NCBI GenBank assembly: GCA_030673845.1
Contig: JAUTCQ010000017.1
Span: 372,001-436,000 of the forward strand
DNA length: 64,000 nucleotides
Origin: Verrucomicrobiota bacterium JB022
GTDB lineage: Bacteria; Verrucomicrobiota; Verrucomicrobiia; Opitutales; Oceanipulchritudinaceae
Reading direction: 5' to 3'
The first letter of the stretch is position 1; each line of letters starts with the position of its first letter. This document shows, piece after piece, positions 25,479-33,959 of the stretch. A program made the position numbers and the translations under genes. Under the pieces are notes generated by a model. It was not told where the DNA came from. It searched no databases and was given only the letters and a program-made list of their open reading frames with translations.

Positions 25479-25494
25479 AGCACCCGATGTGCCA
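25479..25494 (-). promoter_or_regulatory. Sigma-54 (RpoN) -24/-12 promoter candidate for amtB-glnK
   Basis: On the minus strand the site reads TGGCACATCGGGTGCT. It matches TGGCAC-N5-TTGCW with only one mismatch in the -12 box and has the invariant GG and GC at exact spacing. Transcription would begin around 25468, leaving a leader of about 50 nt. Control of amtB by RpoN is well established in other bacteria. Confidence 0.65.
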
Positions 25495-25679
25495 GCACTG
25501 GGGGTGGATGGCTAAATTTTACCGCGAGACCGATTTAAAGCGCTGATAGGCAATCGCTAAAGTGCCTGTACGTTTTTGAGGGACACCCTTTATGCGCTCA
25601 CGATCATAAGTGCCCAGCCTAGCGTGATATAGGATGTATGTGGTCAATTTTGTACACCCCGAAATAGGCACCCGGACAC

Positions 25680-25710
25680 AAAAAAGACCTCTCCTACGAG
25701 TGGAGAGGCC
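25680..25710 (-). terminator. Terminator of aspS (minus strand)
   Basis: On the minus strand the stem GGCCTCTCC / GGAGAGGTC (outermost pair weak) with a 7-nt loop is followed by six T, about 35 bp after the aspS stop. Confidence 0.9.
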
Positions 25711-25743
25711 TGAAATAGAGGGCTGGCAATTTTTGAGCAGCAG

Positions 25744-27549
25744 TTATTCCGCTGCGTCTTCCTCGAGGTCGACCGTTTCGATGCAGAGATCGCGCAGTTG
25801 CTTGGCCGTCACCGGGGTGGGCGAGTCGGCCATCAGGTCCTGACCCTTTTGGGTCTTGGGGAAGGCGATGACTTCGCGGATCGAGGTGGCGCCCGTCATG
25901 AGGGTGATCATGCGGTCGAAGCCGAAGGCGATGCCGCCGTGGGGCGGGGCGCCGTAGCGGAAGGCATTGAGCATGTAGCCAAAGCGTTCCTGCACTACGT
26001 CTTTCGGGATCTGCAGCACGTCTTCGAACACCTTCTTCTGCACCTCGGGCTGGTGGATACGAATGGAGCCGCCGCCGATTTCCCAACCATTGAGCACCAA
26101 GTCGTAGTGCTGGCCGCGCACGGCGCGCGGGTTGGAATCGAGCAGCTCCAGGTCTTCCGGCACGGGGGCGGTAAAGGGGTGGTGGGCGGCCACGTAGCGG
26201 CCCGCGTCTTCATCATACAACATCAGCGGGAATTCGAGCACCCAAAGGAAGTTGTATTGCGAGGCGGAGATCTCCAGCTTGCCGCGCTTCACGAGCAGCT
26301 TGGCGCACTCGAGGCGCACGCGGCCGAGGATGGTGCAGGCACGCTCCCACTCGGCGGCGGCGAACAGCACGAGGTCGCCCGGCTGGATGTCGAGGCGGCT
26401 CTGCAGGGCTGCCTTCTCCTCTTCGCTGAAGAACTTGAGGATGGGGCTCTTCCACTCGCCGGTCTCGTCGATGCGGATAAAGGCAAGGCCCTTGGCGCCG
26501 AAGTTCTTGGCCGTGTTTTCGAGGTCGCGGTGTTCGCCCTGGGTCAGGTCGGCGAGGTCCGGCACCTTCATGGCCTTGATCGCACCGCCTTCGCTGTTGG
26601 CCACGCTGTTGAAGACCTTGAACGAGCTGCTCTTGAAGTCTTCGGTGAAGTCCTCGAAGGTGAGGCCGAAACGCGTGTCCGGCTTGTCGATGCCGTAGCG
26701 GTTCATCGCTTCGAAGTACGACATGCGCGGGAACGGCGTCTGCAGGTCGATGCCCAGCACGTCCTTCCAGATTGCCTTCATCAGGCCCTCCATCGTCGCG
26801 TACATGTCTTCGCGGTCGATGAACGACATTTCGATGTCGATCTGGGTAAACTCGGGCTGGCGGTCCGCACGCAGGTCTTCGTCGCGGAAGCAGCGGGCGA
26901 GCTGGTAGTAGCGCTCGATCCCGGCCACCATCAGCATTTGCTTGTACTGCTGCGGGCTCTGGTTGAGCGCGTAAAACTTCCCGGGGTTGAGGCGGCTGGG
27001 CACGAGGAACTCGCGCGCGCCTTCGGGCGTGCTCTTGAAGAGGCTGGGCGTCTCGATTTCCAGGAACTCCTGGCTGTCGAGGTAGTCACGCATGGCCTTG
27101 GCCGCCTTGCTGCGGATGCGCAGGTTGCGGTACATGCCCGGGCGGCGCAGGTCGAGGTAGCGGTACTGCAGGCGCAGGTCTTCGTTAACCTTGTTGGCCT
27201 TGTCGTCGTCGAGCGGGAAGGGCGGGGTCTCGGCGATGTTGTGGATCACGAGCTTGGCCGCCACGACTTCGATCTGGCCGGTGGGCAGCTTGGCGTTGAT
27301 CTCGTTCTCGCCGCGGGCCCGCACGGTGCCGGTCACCTCGATCACCGATTCCGGGCGGATGCGGTCCGCTTGCGCGGTCAGCTCGGCATCGTCATTGGTG
27401 AAGAGGATTTGCGTGATGCCTTCGCGGTCGCGAAGGTCGACGAACTGGATGCCGCCGTGGTCGCGCCGGACGTCGACCCAACCAATGAGGGTGACTTCCT
27501 GGCCGACGTTGTCGCGGCGGAGGGCGTTGCAGGTATGCGTGCGCTTCAT
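25744..27549 (-). CDS. aspS: Aspartyl-tRNA synthetase
   Basis: The 601-residue class II synthetase has the N-terminal anticodon-binding OB-fold (GWVDVRRDHGGIQFVDLRDR), motif 2 (ARCFRDEDLRADRQPEFTQID), a GAD insertion domain in the middle, GWEIGGGSIRIHQ, and motif 3 (YGAPPHGGIAFGFDRM). Size and the presence of the GAD domain are of the bacterial type. The bacterial type is often non-discriminating where Asp-tRNA(Asn) amidation is used; no gatCAB or asnS is in the window to decide. The ATG at 27549 starts MKRTHTCNALRRDNVGQEV, which fits the family. The upstream open extension is spurious. Confidence 0.96.
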   Translation of the reverse strand: MKRTHTCNALRRDNVGQEVTLIGWVDVRRDHGGIQFVDLRDREGITQILFTNDDAELTAQADRIRPESVIEVTGTVRARGENEINAKLPTGQIEVVAAKLVIHNIAETPPFPLDDDKANKVNEDLRLQYRYLDLRRPGMYRNLRIRSKAAKAMRDYLDSQEFLEIETPSLFKSTPEGAREFLVPSRLNPGKFYALNQSPQQYKQMLMVAGIERYYQLARCFRDEDLRADRQPEFTQIDIEMSFIDREDMYATMEGLMKAIWKDVLGIDLQTPFPRMSYFEAMNRYGIDKPDTRFGLTFEDFTEDFKSSSFKVFNSVANSEGGAIKAMKVPDLADLTQGEHRDLENTAKNFGAKGLAFIRIDETGEWKSPILKFFSEEEKAALQSRLDIQPGDLVLFAAAEWERACTILGRVRLECAKLLVKRGKLEISASQYNFLWVLEFPLMLYDEDAGRYVAAHHPFTAPVPEDLELLDSNPRAVRGQHYDLVLNGWEIGGGSIRIHQPEVQKKVFEDVLQIPKDVVQERFGYMLNAFRYGAPPHGGIAFGFDRMITLMTGATSIREVIAFPKTQKGQDLMADSPTPVTAKQLRDLCIETVDLEEDAAE

Positions 27550-27661
27550 GGGGCGGTAACTGCGGTTGCAGGCAAAGCTCGTGACCTTGCGGCATGTGAG
27601 GGCGCGGCGCAAGAAAGGAAAAGGCTCTGGGGCCAAAAAGCGGCGATTCGCGTACGCAAGA

Positions 27662-27690
27662 ACGCCCGGGTGTCTCACGCCCGGGCGTTT
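27662..27690 (-). terminator. Hairpin downstream of the 27805 gene, possible terminator
   Basis: A 9-bp GC-rich inverted repeat (ACGCCCGGG / CCCGGGCGT) lies about 115 bp past the stop of the hypothetical gene and 113 bp upstream of aspS. The T-tract is weak on both strands, so it may be a terminator or part of the aspS leader. Confidence 0.45.
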
Positions 27691-27804
27691 CAGCTATGAA
27701 AACCTCAAACTACTGCTTTCTCTCTGTCTCTCTCATCTCATTCAAACCAATCCGGTGATGAAAGGTTTCACTCACCTGAAGAAATCGGTTCGAAAGGAAA
27801 ATTT

Positions 27805-28257
27805 TTAACGGAAATCGTAATCCTCACCGTCTTCCTCGGCCTGCGCCTCCGGTTCTTCACCGGCTAGCGCCCGCCGCGGGGCCCAGGAAACGATCTCCAC
27901 CTCCAACGTGCGCAAGGCGTCCAGCACGTCTGGCAGGCGCTCTTCAAAAGGCGTCGCCTGCTGGATCAAGCGGGCCACTCGCAGGTAGAGCAGGGGCCAG
28001 TTAACCGTCTCGGCTTCCGCCAGCACGGCAATCACCGCCAGCTCTTCCAGCAAGGCATGCAAGGCGTCCGGGTGGAAGAGTTCGCCCCGACGCAGCACGC
28101 CATTGGCCACGGTCTGTAGACGCTGCCCGATTGCTCCTACCCCTCGGGTCGAGCTGACGAAGGTTTGAGGTTGGCTCACTTCCTGGCCGGGAGCACCATA
28201 GCGGAAGCGGGCATCATACTGGCTTTGAAAGTCGGAACGTCGCATGCCCCAATACAT
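27805..28257 (-). CDS. Hypothetical protein, acidic C-terminus
   Basis: The 150-residue protein has a polar N-terminus (MYWGMRRSDFQSQYDARFRY), a helical middle with Leu-rich segments (HALLEELAVIAVLAEAE, LLYLRVARLIQQATPFEERL) and a strongly acidic tail (EEPEAQAEEDGEDYDFR). No signal peptide, membrane segment or catalytic motif is visible. I do not recognise the family. It is monocistronic, 114 bp from the large secreted protein gene on the same strand. An alternative ATG is at 28245. Confidence 0.7.
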   Translation of the reverse strand: MYWGMRRSDFQSQYDARFRYGAPGQEVSQPQTFVSSTRGVGAIGQRLQTVANGVLRRGELFHPDALHALLEELAVIAVLAEAETVNWPLLYLRVARLIQQATPFEERLPDVLDALRTLEVEIVSWAPRRALAGEEPEAQAEEDGEDYDFR

Positions 28258-28371
28258 GCAGGAGACGTGCCAGCTTGGGTGTCTGCAACTCGTTGATAAA
28301 TGCTGCTTTGTGCGGTATTAGAGCCGGCGCAGTGTGACAACCCCGCGCCAGCCTGTCCCGGTGGGTAGCTC

Positions 28372-30123
28372 CTACTCGGCTTCGGGGCTCACCCAGACCC
28401 GCAACAGTTGCACCTGTTGAGATACCGGCACCTGGTAGGTGAAGGCTTCGTCCGGCGTCGTCCAGGTCTCGGTAGAAGGGTCCCATAGCTGTGCCTGCAG
28501 ACTCAAGCTCGCCGTGCCGCTTTCCGGCTGGAGGACAAAGCCCTGATCGAGCACGAGCTCAGCGATCGCCTCTTCCGGGTAGAGCCCGTAATCGGCCGAA
28601 TTGTCGATCACCTGTTGCTGGCCTTGCTCGACGCGGGCCTGAATATAGGCAGCCAAGGCCGTGTCGGCCACGGTGGGGGACAAAAAGGCGTGTTGGGTTT
28701 CTTCGAAGTCGTTGAAGCCGTCGCCGTCGGTGTCGGAGTCGTTGGGATTGGTACCGTAGACGACGATTTCCTGGTAGTTTGTCAGCCCGTCGGCATCGTC
28801 GTCTGCTTCGTCCTGGGCAAAGTAGGCAATGACGTTGGTGTCTTGTGCTACGGTGATGGTAAAGCTGCTGGGCTGGTTATTGTATGGGTATTCCCATTGG
28901 GCAAATACGTAACCCGGTTGAGGGAGCGCAGAAAGGGAGATTTCGCTTCCGGCTGCATATTCCCCGAGGCCGTAGATGGTCCCTTGGCTGGCCGGGCTCG
29001 CTTCGCCGCTAAGCGTCACGAGTTCGCCGGCGCCTTCCAGGTCCTGCAACAAGAAGGCGTGTTGGCTGGTGCGGTTGTAGGGCTGCGGATCCGTAATCGA
29101 TGTGGTGAAGGTATACCAGCCAAGCACCGTGCCGCCGCTACTCATGGACACCAGTTCGATATCGCCCACGTCTACTTCGGTTGCGGGCACGCCGTTAAAG
29201 TCGAGCTGGTCTTCCCAGTCCGGGACGAGTTGTTCCAGCGTCTGCAGGCCAGCGCCGCCCAGCCAGACGCGATTGCCGATCAAGGCCAGTTGGTTGTTTG
29301 CGGCAATCGTAATGGGGGCGAGGGGGATCCCGGGCACAGTTGGGACTTCCGCATTGAGCACGCTAAAGCCGTCCGTCGGGGTCCAGCGGAAGAGACGCAC
29401 AGTATTGGGGGCCAGAGCGTTGCTGAAGTAGCCGATGACGAGGTTGCCGTCATTGGAGACTTCGTAATCCCGCAGCTGGTATGTCTCGTCGGGTAGGATG
29501 GAAACCCAGGTGACCGAGTTCTCGCCTTCGCTCCATTTCCAGATCTGGTGGCGATGCTGAGCCTCCGCACTGCTACGGTCCACGGCGGCTCCGTAGACCG
29601 TAGGGGTCTCCGTAATAGCGATGTCGCTGGCATAGAGCCGGGGCTCTCCGGAGACTGGAATGGTTATTTTGGTGCCAAGGGCGTAATAAAACGGCCGGGC
29701 CGCGTCGGTGAGTTGAGGCAGAGGCTGATCGATCCCGTCGTATTCGTAGCCGACGAGATAGTTGCCCACCGCATCCATTTCCAGGCCAACCGCAGAAGGG
29801 CTCTGGCCGTCCGGATACACGATCTGCGCTGATTTGTGGATCTCCAGCTGGAAGTCGGTGCTGACGAGGAAGGTATCGGCATTACCGTATTGCTGGATCG
29901 AAGCGACTCCAAGGTCTTTGGAATCCGCCCCGGTCAGTCCGCGTGCAATGTAATATGCGGGACCGGTATATTGGAATTTGCGGATGACTTGCTGGCCATC
30001 GGCACTGATGAATTGGGGGTAGCTATCCCAGTCCCAATCAAGGATACGGTTATTCGTCAGTTCCACCCAATCGGCGGCCTGAACGGAGCTTAAGAGAAAT
30101 AGAAAAGCGAAGCGTGAGAGCAT
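28372..30123 (-). CDS. Large secreted protein with InlB-type and thrombospondin-3 repeats
   Basis: The 583-residue protein has a signal peptide (MLSRFAFLFLLSSVQA). Residues about 20-370 look like a beta-propeller-type region of the extracellular-repeat/HAF kind (LRDYEVSNDGNLVIGYFS, MDAVGNYLVGYEY). Then comes a divergent InlB B-repeat (SLSALPQPGYVFAQWEYPYN ... VIAYFAQDE), followed by calcium-binding type-3 repeats (DDDADGLTNYQEIVVYGTNP, DSDTDGDGFNDFEE). A final beta domain has no anchor. The layout is common in Verrucomicrobiota cell-surface or exported proteins. No enzymatic function is evident; adhesion or matrix binding is inferred. Monocistronic. Confidence 0.8.
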   Translation of the reverse strand: MLSRFAFLFLLSSVQAADWVELTNNRILDWDWDSYPQFISADGQQVIRKFQYTGPAYYIARGLTGADSKDLGVASIQQYGNADTFLVSTDFQLEIHKSAQIVYPDGQSPSAVGLEMDAVGNYLVGYEYDGIDQPLPQLTDAARPFYYALGTKITIPVSGEPRLYASDIAITETPTVYGAAVDRSSAEAQHRHQIWKWSEGENSVTWVSILPDETYQLRDYEVSNDGNLVIGYFSNALAPNTVRLFRWTPTDGFSVLNAEVPTVPGIPLAPITIAANNQLALIGNRVWLGGAGLQTLEQLVPDWEDQLDFNGVPATEVDVGDIELVSMSSGGTVLGWYTFTTSITDPQPYNRTSQHAFLLQDLEGAGELVTLSGEASPASQGTIYGLGEYAAGSEISLSALPQPGYVFAQWEYPYNNQPSSFTITVAQDTNVIAYFAQDEADDDADGLTNYQEIVVYGTNPNDSDTDGDGFNDFEETQHAFLSPTVADTALAAYIQARVEQGQQQVIDNSADYGLYPEEAIAELVLDQGFVLQPESGTASLSLQAQLWDPSTETWTTPDEAFTYQVPVSQQVQLLRVWVSPEAE

Positions 30124-30189
30124 AGCCAAACTAGGGGCTACCTCGCATCGATAGTCAATCTATATAAAACCCCGTTTGAGGGCTTCCCG

Positions 30190-31575
30190 TTACAGCCCTG
30201 CGGTGAAGCGCTCCAGGCGGGCGAGCACGCGGTCGCGGCCAAGCACGGCAATCATGGGGATAAAGTCGGGGCCGCTGGTGGTGCCGCTGAGGGCAAAGCG
30301 CGTGATCGGCCACCAGCCGAAGGGCTTGTCTTGCTGGTGGGCCAGGGCGAGCTGCTGGAAGGCTTCGGCGATGTTCGAATCTTCCCACTGCTCGTCGCTC
30401 AGCTTGGCAAGGGCGGCGTGGACTTCCTGCAGGCGTGCCTTGGGGTCGCCCTTCTTGAGCAGCTTTTCACGGCCCTTTTCGTCTTCCGTGTATTCTTCGC
30501 TGAAGAAGTAGCGGGTAAACGAGGGCAGGTTTTCGAGCGCGTCGACTTTTTCCTGGCAGAGCGCAAGCACGCGCTGCAGGTAATCCTCGTCGGCGTCTTC
30601 GGCGAGGAGGCCGGCCTCGGTCAGGACGGGACGGGCCTGCCAGGCGTAGGTCTCGACCGGCAGGGTTTTCAGGTATTCCTGATTGAGGTGGGCCATCTTC
30701 TTTTCGTCGAAGCGGGCGGCACCTTTCTGGATGTCCTTCAGCTCAAATTTTTCGATGATCTCGGCGATGTCCAGCTTCTCGCGGTCGTCCTTGGGCGACC
30801 AACCGAGCAGGGCGAGGAAGTTGCGCACGGCGGCGGGGAGGAAGTGGCGCTGCTGGTATTCCTCGATCAAGGCACCACGGTCGCGCTTGCTCATCTTGCC
30901 CTTGCCGTCCTGCGGGTCTTTCAGGATCAGGGGCAAGTGGGCGTATTGGGGCACGGGGGCACCAAAGGCATTGAAGATCTCGATGTGCTTGCTCGTGTTG
31001 GAGAGGTGGTCTTCGCCGCGCACCACGTGGGTGATCTTCATCTCGATATCGTCCACCACGTTCACGAAGTGGAAGGTGGGGCTGCCGTCGGCGCGGCAGA
31101 TCACGAAGTCGCGGGTTTCGGCACGCACCACCTTGCCGCGGATCGCGTCGTCGATCTCGACCGGCGCGGCCTTCACTTTTTCGACTTCGGCCTTCAGGTA
31201 TTCGTCGTATTCGGTGTAGCGTTCGCCTTCGAGGCGGAAGAAGATGGCACCGTCTTGCTCGTAGGTGCGCCCTGCATCCTTGAGCTGCTGGAGGTAGCGG
31301 GCGTAGATGTCGTTACGCTGGCTCTGGAAATACGGGCCGTAGGGGCCGCCGACTTCGGGGCCTTCGTCCCAGTCCATGCCCAGCCAACGCATGCTGTTGT
31401 AAATGATGTCGAGGTATTCGGGGCGGTTCCGCTCGTGGTCGGTGTCCTCGATGCGCAGGATAAACGTGCCGCCGGTGTGGCGGGCATACAGCCAATTGAA
31501 CAAGGCCGTGCGGGCACTGCCAATGTGGAAGAAACCGGTGGGGCTCGGCGCAAAACGGACACGCGTCTCAGTCAT
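30190..31575 (-). CDS. gltX: Glutamyl-tRNA synthetase
   Basis: The 461-residue class I synthetase has the HIGH motif as HIGS ([19 protein letters not shown], residues 9-27), [15 protein letters not shown] and the KMSKR loop (GKMSKRDRG), plus the helical anticodon-binding C-terminus. It charges tRNA-Glu. The ATG at 31575 matches the family start [14 protein letters not shown]; four upstream residues of the open frame are not needed. Length is on the short side for bacterial GltX. An intergenic inverted-repeat element separates it from the upstream secreted-protein gene on the same strand. Confidence 0.96.
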   Translation of the reverse strand: MTETRVRFAPSPTGFFHIGSARTALFNWLYARHTGGTFILRIEDTDHERNRPEYLDIIYNSMRWLGMDWDEGPEVGGPYGPYFQSQRNDIYARYLQQLKDAGRTYEQDGAIFFRLEGERYTEYDEYLKAEVEKVKAAPVEIDDAIRGKVVRAETRDFVICRADGSPTFHFVNVVDDIEMKITHVVRGEDHLSNTSKHIEIFNAFGAPVPQYAHLPLILKDPQDGKGKMSKRDRGALIEEYQQRHFLPAAVRNFLALLGWSPKDDREKLDIAEIIEKFELKDIQKGAARFDEKKMAHLNQEYLKTLPVETYAWQARPVLTEAGLLAEDADEDYLQRVLALCQEKVDALENLPSFTRYFFSEEYTEDEKGREKLLKKGDPKARLQEVHAALAKLSDEQWEDSNIAEAFQQLALAHQQDKPFGWWPITRFALSGTTSGPDFIPMIAVLGRDRVLARLERFTAGL

Positions 31576-31628
31576 CCCGCCAAGCAAGTCGCCTCACGCC
31601 AGACAGGCAAGAACAAACAGGGGGATGA

Positions 31629-31751
31629 GAACAGGAGTGAAAAGGAGTTAAAAAGAGTTTTGCCCAATTTTATTACCGTTCGGCCTGCCGCACTTTGCGT
31701 TCTTCGTGTTCTTCTGTTTAAAACTCCTTTTCCTCCTTTTAACTCCTGTTC
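31629..31751. repeat. Intergenic element with about 32-bp terminal inverted repeats and a 9-bp-period purine run
   Basis: The left arm (31629-31661) and right arm (31720-31751) are imperfect inverted copies rich in GGAGTTAAAA / TTTTAACTCC blocks. Between them, on the minus strand, is a run with roughly 9-bp period (AAACAGAAG, AACACGAAG, AACGCAAAG). The right arm begins 4 bp after the stop of the 31755 gene. A related-looking element lies at 44782-44882. No coding capacity. Confidence 0.7.
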
Positions 31752-31754
31752 AAT

Positions 31755-33956
31755 TTATTCTTCCTCTTCGATCTCGAAGCGCAGGGGCAGCACGGCCATT
31801 TGACCGGCTTCGTCGCGGACTTCGACCCGCGTGTGGTAGACGCCGGGGGCGTAGTCGTAGAAGCGCAGGGTGAAGCGCTCTTTCGTGCTGTCGAAGCTGC
31901 CGTCTTCGGGCATCAAGGGCTGGTAGGGCGAGCCGTCGAGGTTGTAGAAGGCATCTGCGATCGGGCTCCAGTCGTCGATTGCCTGCACCACGATGACCAC
32001 GTTGTTACCCTCCTGCTCGCGCTCGACTTCTTTCAGCTGCGGCGGCTCGTTGTCGATCAGGAACTGGCGGCTGCGGGCTTGGGCGAGGCGGTAAGGGTCG
32101 GGCTCGGCGTCGTCGTTGATGCCGTCTCGGCTCTCGATCTTCACCTGATAGTAGCCCGATTCGAGACCCTTGACCGGGAAGCTCCAATATGGGTCGGGCA
32201 GGCCTTGGGCGAGCGGCTGCCATTCGTTTTCTCCCGTGCGCCGGAGGGATACGTTGTGCAGTAGCGGGTCGCCATTGGGGTCGTAGGCTTTCCAGATCAC
32301 GGAATACCAGCCGGCGGCTTCGAGGCGATTGACCTTGTAGCGGGTCTGGGTTTCACCCTCGACGAAGGTCTGCAGGCCGCGCGCGGTAAAGAGGGCATCG
32401 AAATCGGTATTCGCGTTAGCGCGATTCACATTTTCCTGCAGCTCGATGGGGAAGGGCAGCACTTCGACGCCGCTGAGCATCGGGCCCACATTTTCCAGCG
32501 TATAAAAGGCGCGCACGCGGAAGATTTCGCCCTTGGCCGTGCCGTCGGTCACTTCGATGCGGTATTGGAAGAAGCGGCCAAAATGGGACTCCAGCAATGT
32601 GTAGACGGCTTTGGTCGGGTCGTTGGATTCTTGCTCCAGCTCCAGCCACGCACCCCAGGTAGAGTCGGGCTTGGCGGTGTCGCCGATACGCACTTCCACC
32701 TTCAGCGGCAGGCCTTGGCTGCGGAGCACCTCGACGCGCGACCATTGGGCGATTTGGCGCACATCCTTGACCTTCGAGGTCAGCTTGGCCGCCGCGTCGC
32801 TCTTGCCGCCGATCTTCCAGAGGCCGGCGGGGCGGCTGGTGAAGAGGAAATTCTCGCTCGCCTTGTTGCCGGGCAGGATCACGGAGATCTCGGAGGCGCC
32901 GGGCACCTGGTGGAGTAGCGACCAGTTATTGCCGTCCTGCAGGGCCACGAGGCGTGCGCCGTCGCTGAGGCCGAGCAGCACGAGGCTGTCGTCGATCTGG
33001 CTGAGGGCGTTGATGCCGGAGCGCCCGCTGCGCCAGATTGGCTGGGCAAAGCCGCTGGGCGTGATGCGGTAGAGGTCGCCCGTGCCAGCGTTGCTCTCGC
33101 CAAGGCTGTCGTCGGCGGTCACCACGATGGGCGGCAGGCTGTTGGCGTCGCTGCCGGAGCTGCTGCTGTCGCTCTTTTTGCCGGAGCGGTAGGTCGTGAA
33201 GAGGCCTCCGCCGTCGCCGAGGGCCAGCACATGATTTACTTCCGCGCTGTCGGTGGCATAGAGCGCGTAGCCGGCCTGCGGGTCGTGCAGGTAATAGACG
33301 ACACCGTCGGGCGTGCTGCCGAGCCAGAAGTCGCCTTCTTCATCGCGTGAAAGGGTGGTAAAGCTGGCGTTGGGGTTGTCGAGCTTGCCCCAGCTCTCGG
33401 GCTCGGCGCCCACTTCGGCGTCGGCGGGCAAGTGGAGCAGAGCTGCCGGGCTGCCGGTGGCGATCCAGAGGCCATCTTCATCCCACCGCAGGTCCCAGAC
33501 ATAAGTCGCGTCGGTTTTGGTCCACAGCTCCGCACGTTCGCCACCCGGGGGCAGGCGATAGATCGAGCCACCCGGGTTCACGCCGATAAAGAGCCCGCCC
33601 TCGTCGTCCAGCGCCAGCGCACGGATCAGCGGCTGCGGGGCCTTGAAAATCTCCTTCGCCTCGCCCTCGGGGGTGATATGGAAGACCTGTCCCTCGCTGC
33701 CCACTGCGGCGTAGAAGCTGCCATCGGGCGCGCGCACGGCATCCCACACGCGGCCGCCCGGCAATTCGGCTACTTTGGTCAAGGCGGGGGCGGTCTCCAG
33801 AGTGCCGAAGTTGCTCAGGGCGAAGTTTTCCAGCTCGCTGAGATAAAACGCGGCGTAGCCTTCATCGACCACCGCCTGGGTGGTGCTGGCTTGGAGGAAG
33901 GAAGGGAGCGCGAGGCCGCCGGCAAGGCAGCCCAAAAGCAAGGAACGAGCAAACAT
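31755..33956 (-). CDS. Secreted beta-propeller protein of unknown function
   Basis: The 733-residue protein has a signal peptide (MFARSLLLGCLAGGLALPSF). The N-terminal half (about 40-350) has repeated propeller blades (GRVWDAVRAPDGSFYAAVGS, LALDDEGGLFIGVNPGGSIY, DLRWDEDGLWIATGSPAALL) with a Ser/Asp-rich loop near 268-280. The C-terminal half is beta-sandwich-like (EVRIGDTAKPDSTWGAWLEL, YYQVKIESRDGINDDAEP). The blades resemble NHL/SMP-30 or WD40-type sensors. It lies 3 bp downstream of the S55 peptidase-like gene, so the pair is an operon and may work together in the periplasm or outside. A specific function is not assigned. Confidence 0.8.
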   Translation of the reverse strand: MFARSLLLGCLAGGLALPSFLQASTTQAVVDEGYAAFYLSELENFALSNFGTLETAPALTKVAELPGGRVWDAVRAPDGSFYAAVGSEGQVFHITPEGEAKEIFKAPQPLIRALALDDEGGLFIGVNPGGSIYRLPPGGERAELWTKTDATYVWDLRWDEDGLWIATGSPAALLHLPADAEVGAEPESWGKLDNPNASFTTLSRDEEGDFWLGSTPDGVVYYLHDPQAGYALYATDSAEVNHVLALGDGGGLFTTYRSGKKSDSSSSGSDANSLPPIVVTADDSLGESNAGTGDLYRITPSGFAQPIWRSGRSGINALSQIDDSLVLLGLSDGARLVALQDGNNWSLLHQVPGASEISVILPGNKASENFLFTSRPAGLWKIGGKSDAAAKLTSKVKDVRQIAQWSRVEVLRSQGLPLKVEVRIGDTAKPDSTWGAWLELEQESNDPTKAVYTLLESHFGRFFQYRIEVTDGTAKGEIFRVRAFYTLENVGPMLSGVEVLPFPIELQENVNRANANTDFDALFTARGLQTFVEGETQTRYKVNRLEAAGWYSVIWKAYDPNGDPLLHNVSLRRTGENEWQPLAQGLPDPYWSFPVKGLESGYYQVKIESRDGINDDAEPDPYRLAQARSRQFLIDNEPPQLKEVEREQEGNNVVIVVQAIDDWSPIADAFYNLDGSPYQPLMPEDGSFDSTKERFTLRFYDYAPGVYHTRVEVRDEAGQMAVLPLRFEIEEEE

Positions 33957-33959
33957 GCG

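Larger units (their letters stand above)
25416..25743. other. Intergenic region between amtB and aspS
   Basis: This 328-bp gap holds the sigma-54-like promoter of amtB near its left end and the aspS terminator at its right end. Between about 25500 and 25675 I see only AT-richer sequence without a convincing frame, repeat or RNA. Confidence 0.6.

Noticed and set aside
25798-27699. A 633-codon plus-strand frame opposite aspS
   Set aside because: It is antisense to a well-supported synthetase and is another shadow of biased codon use.
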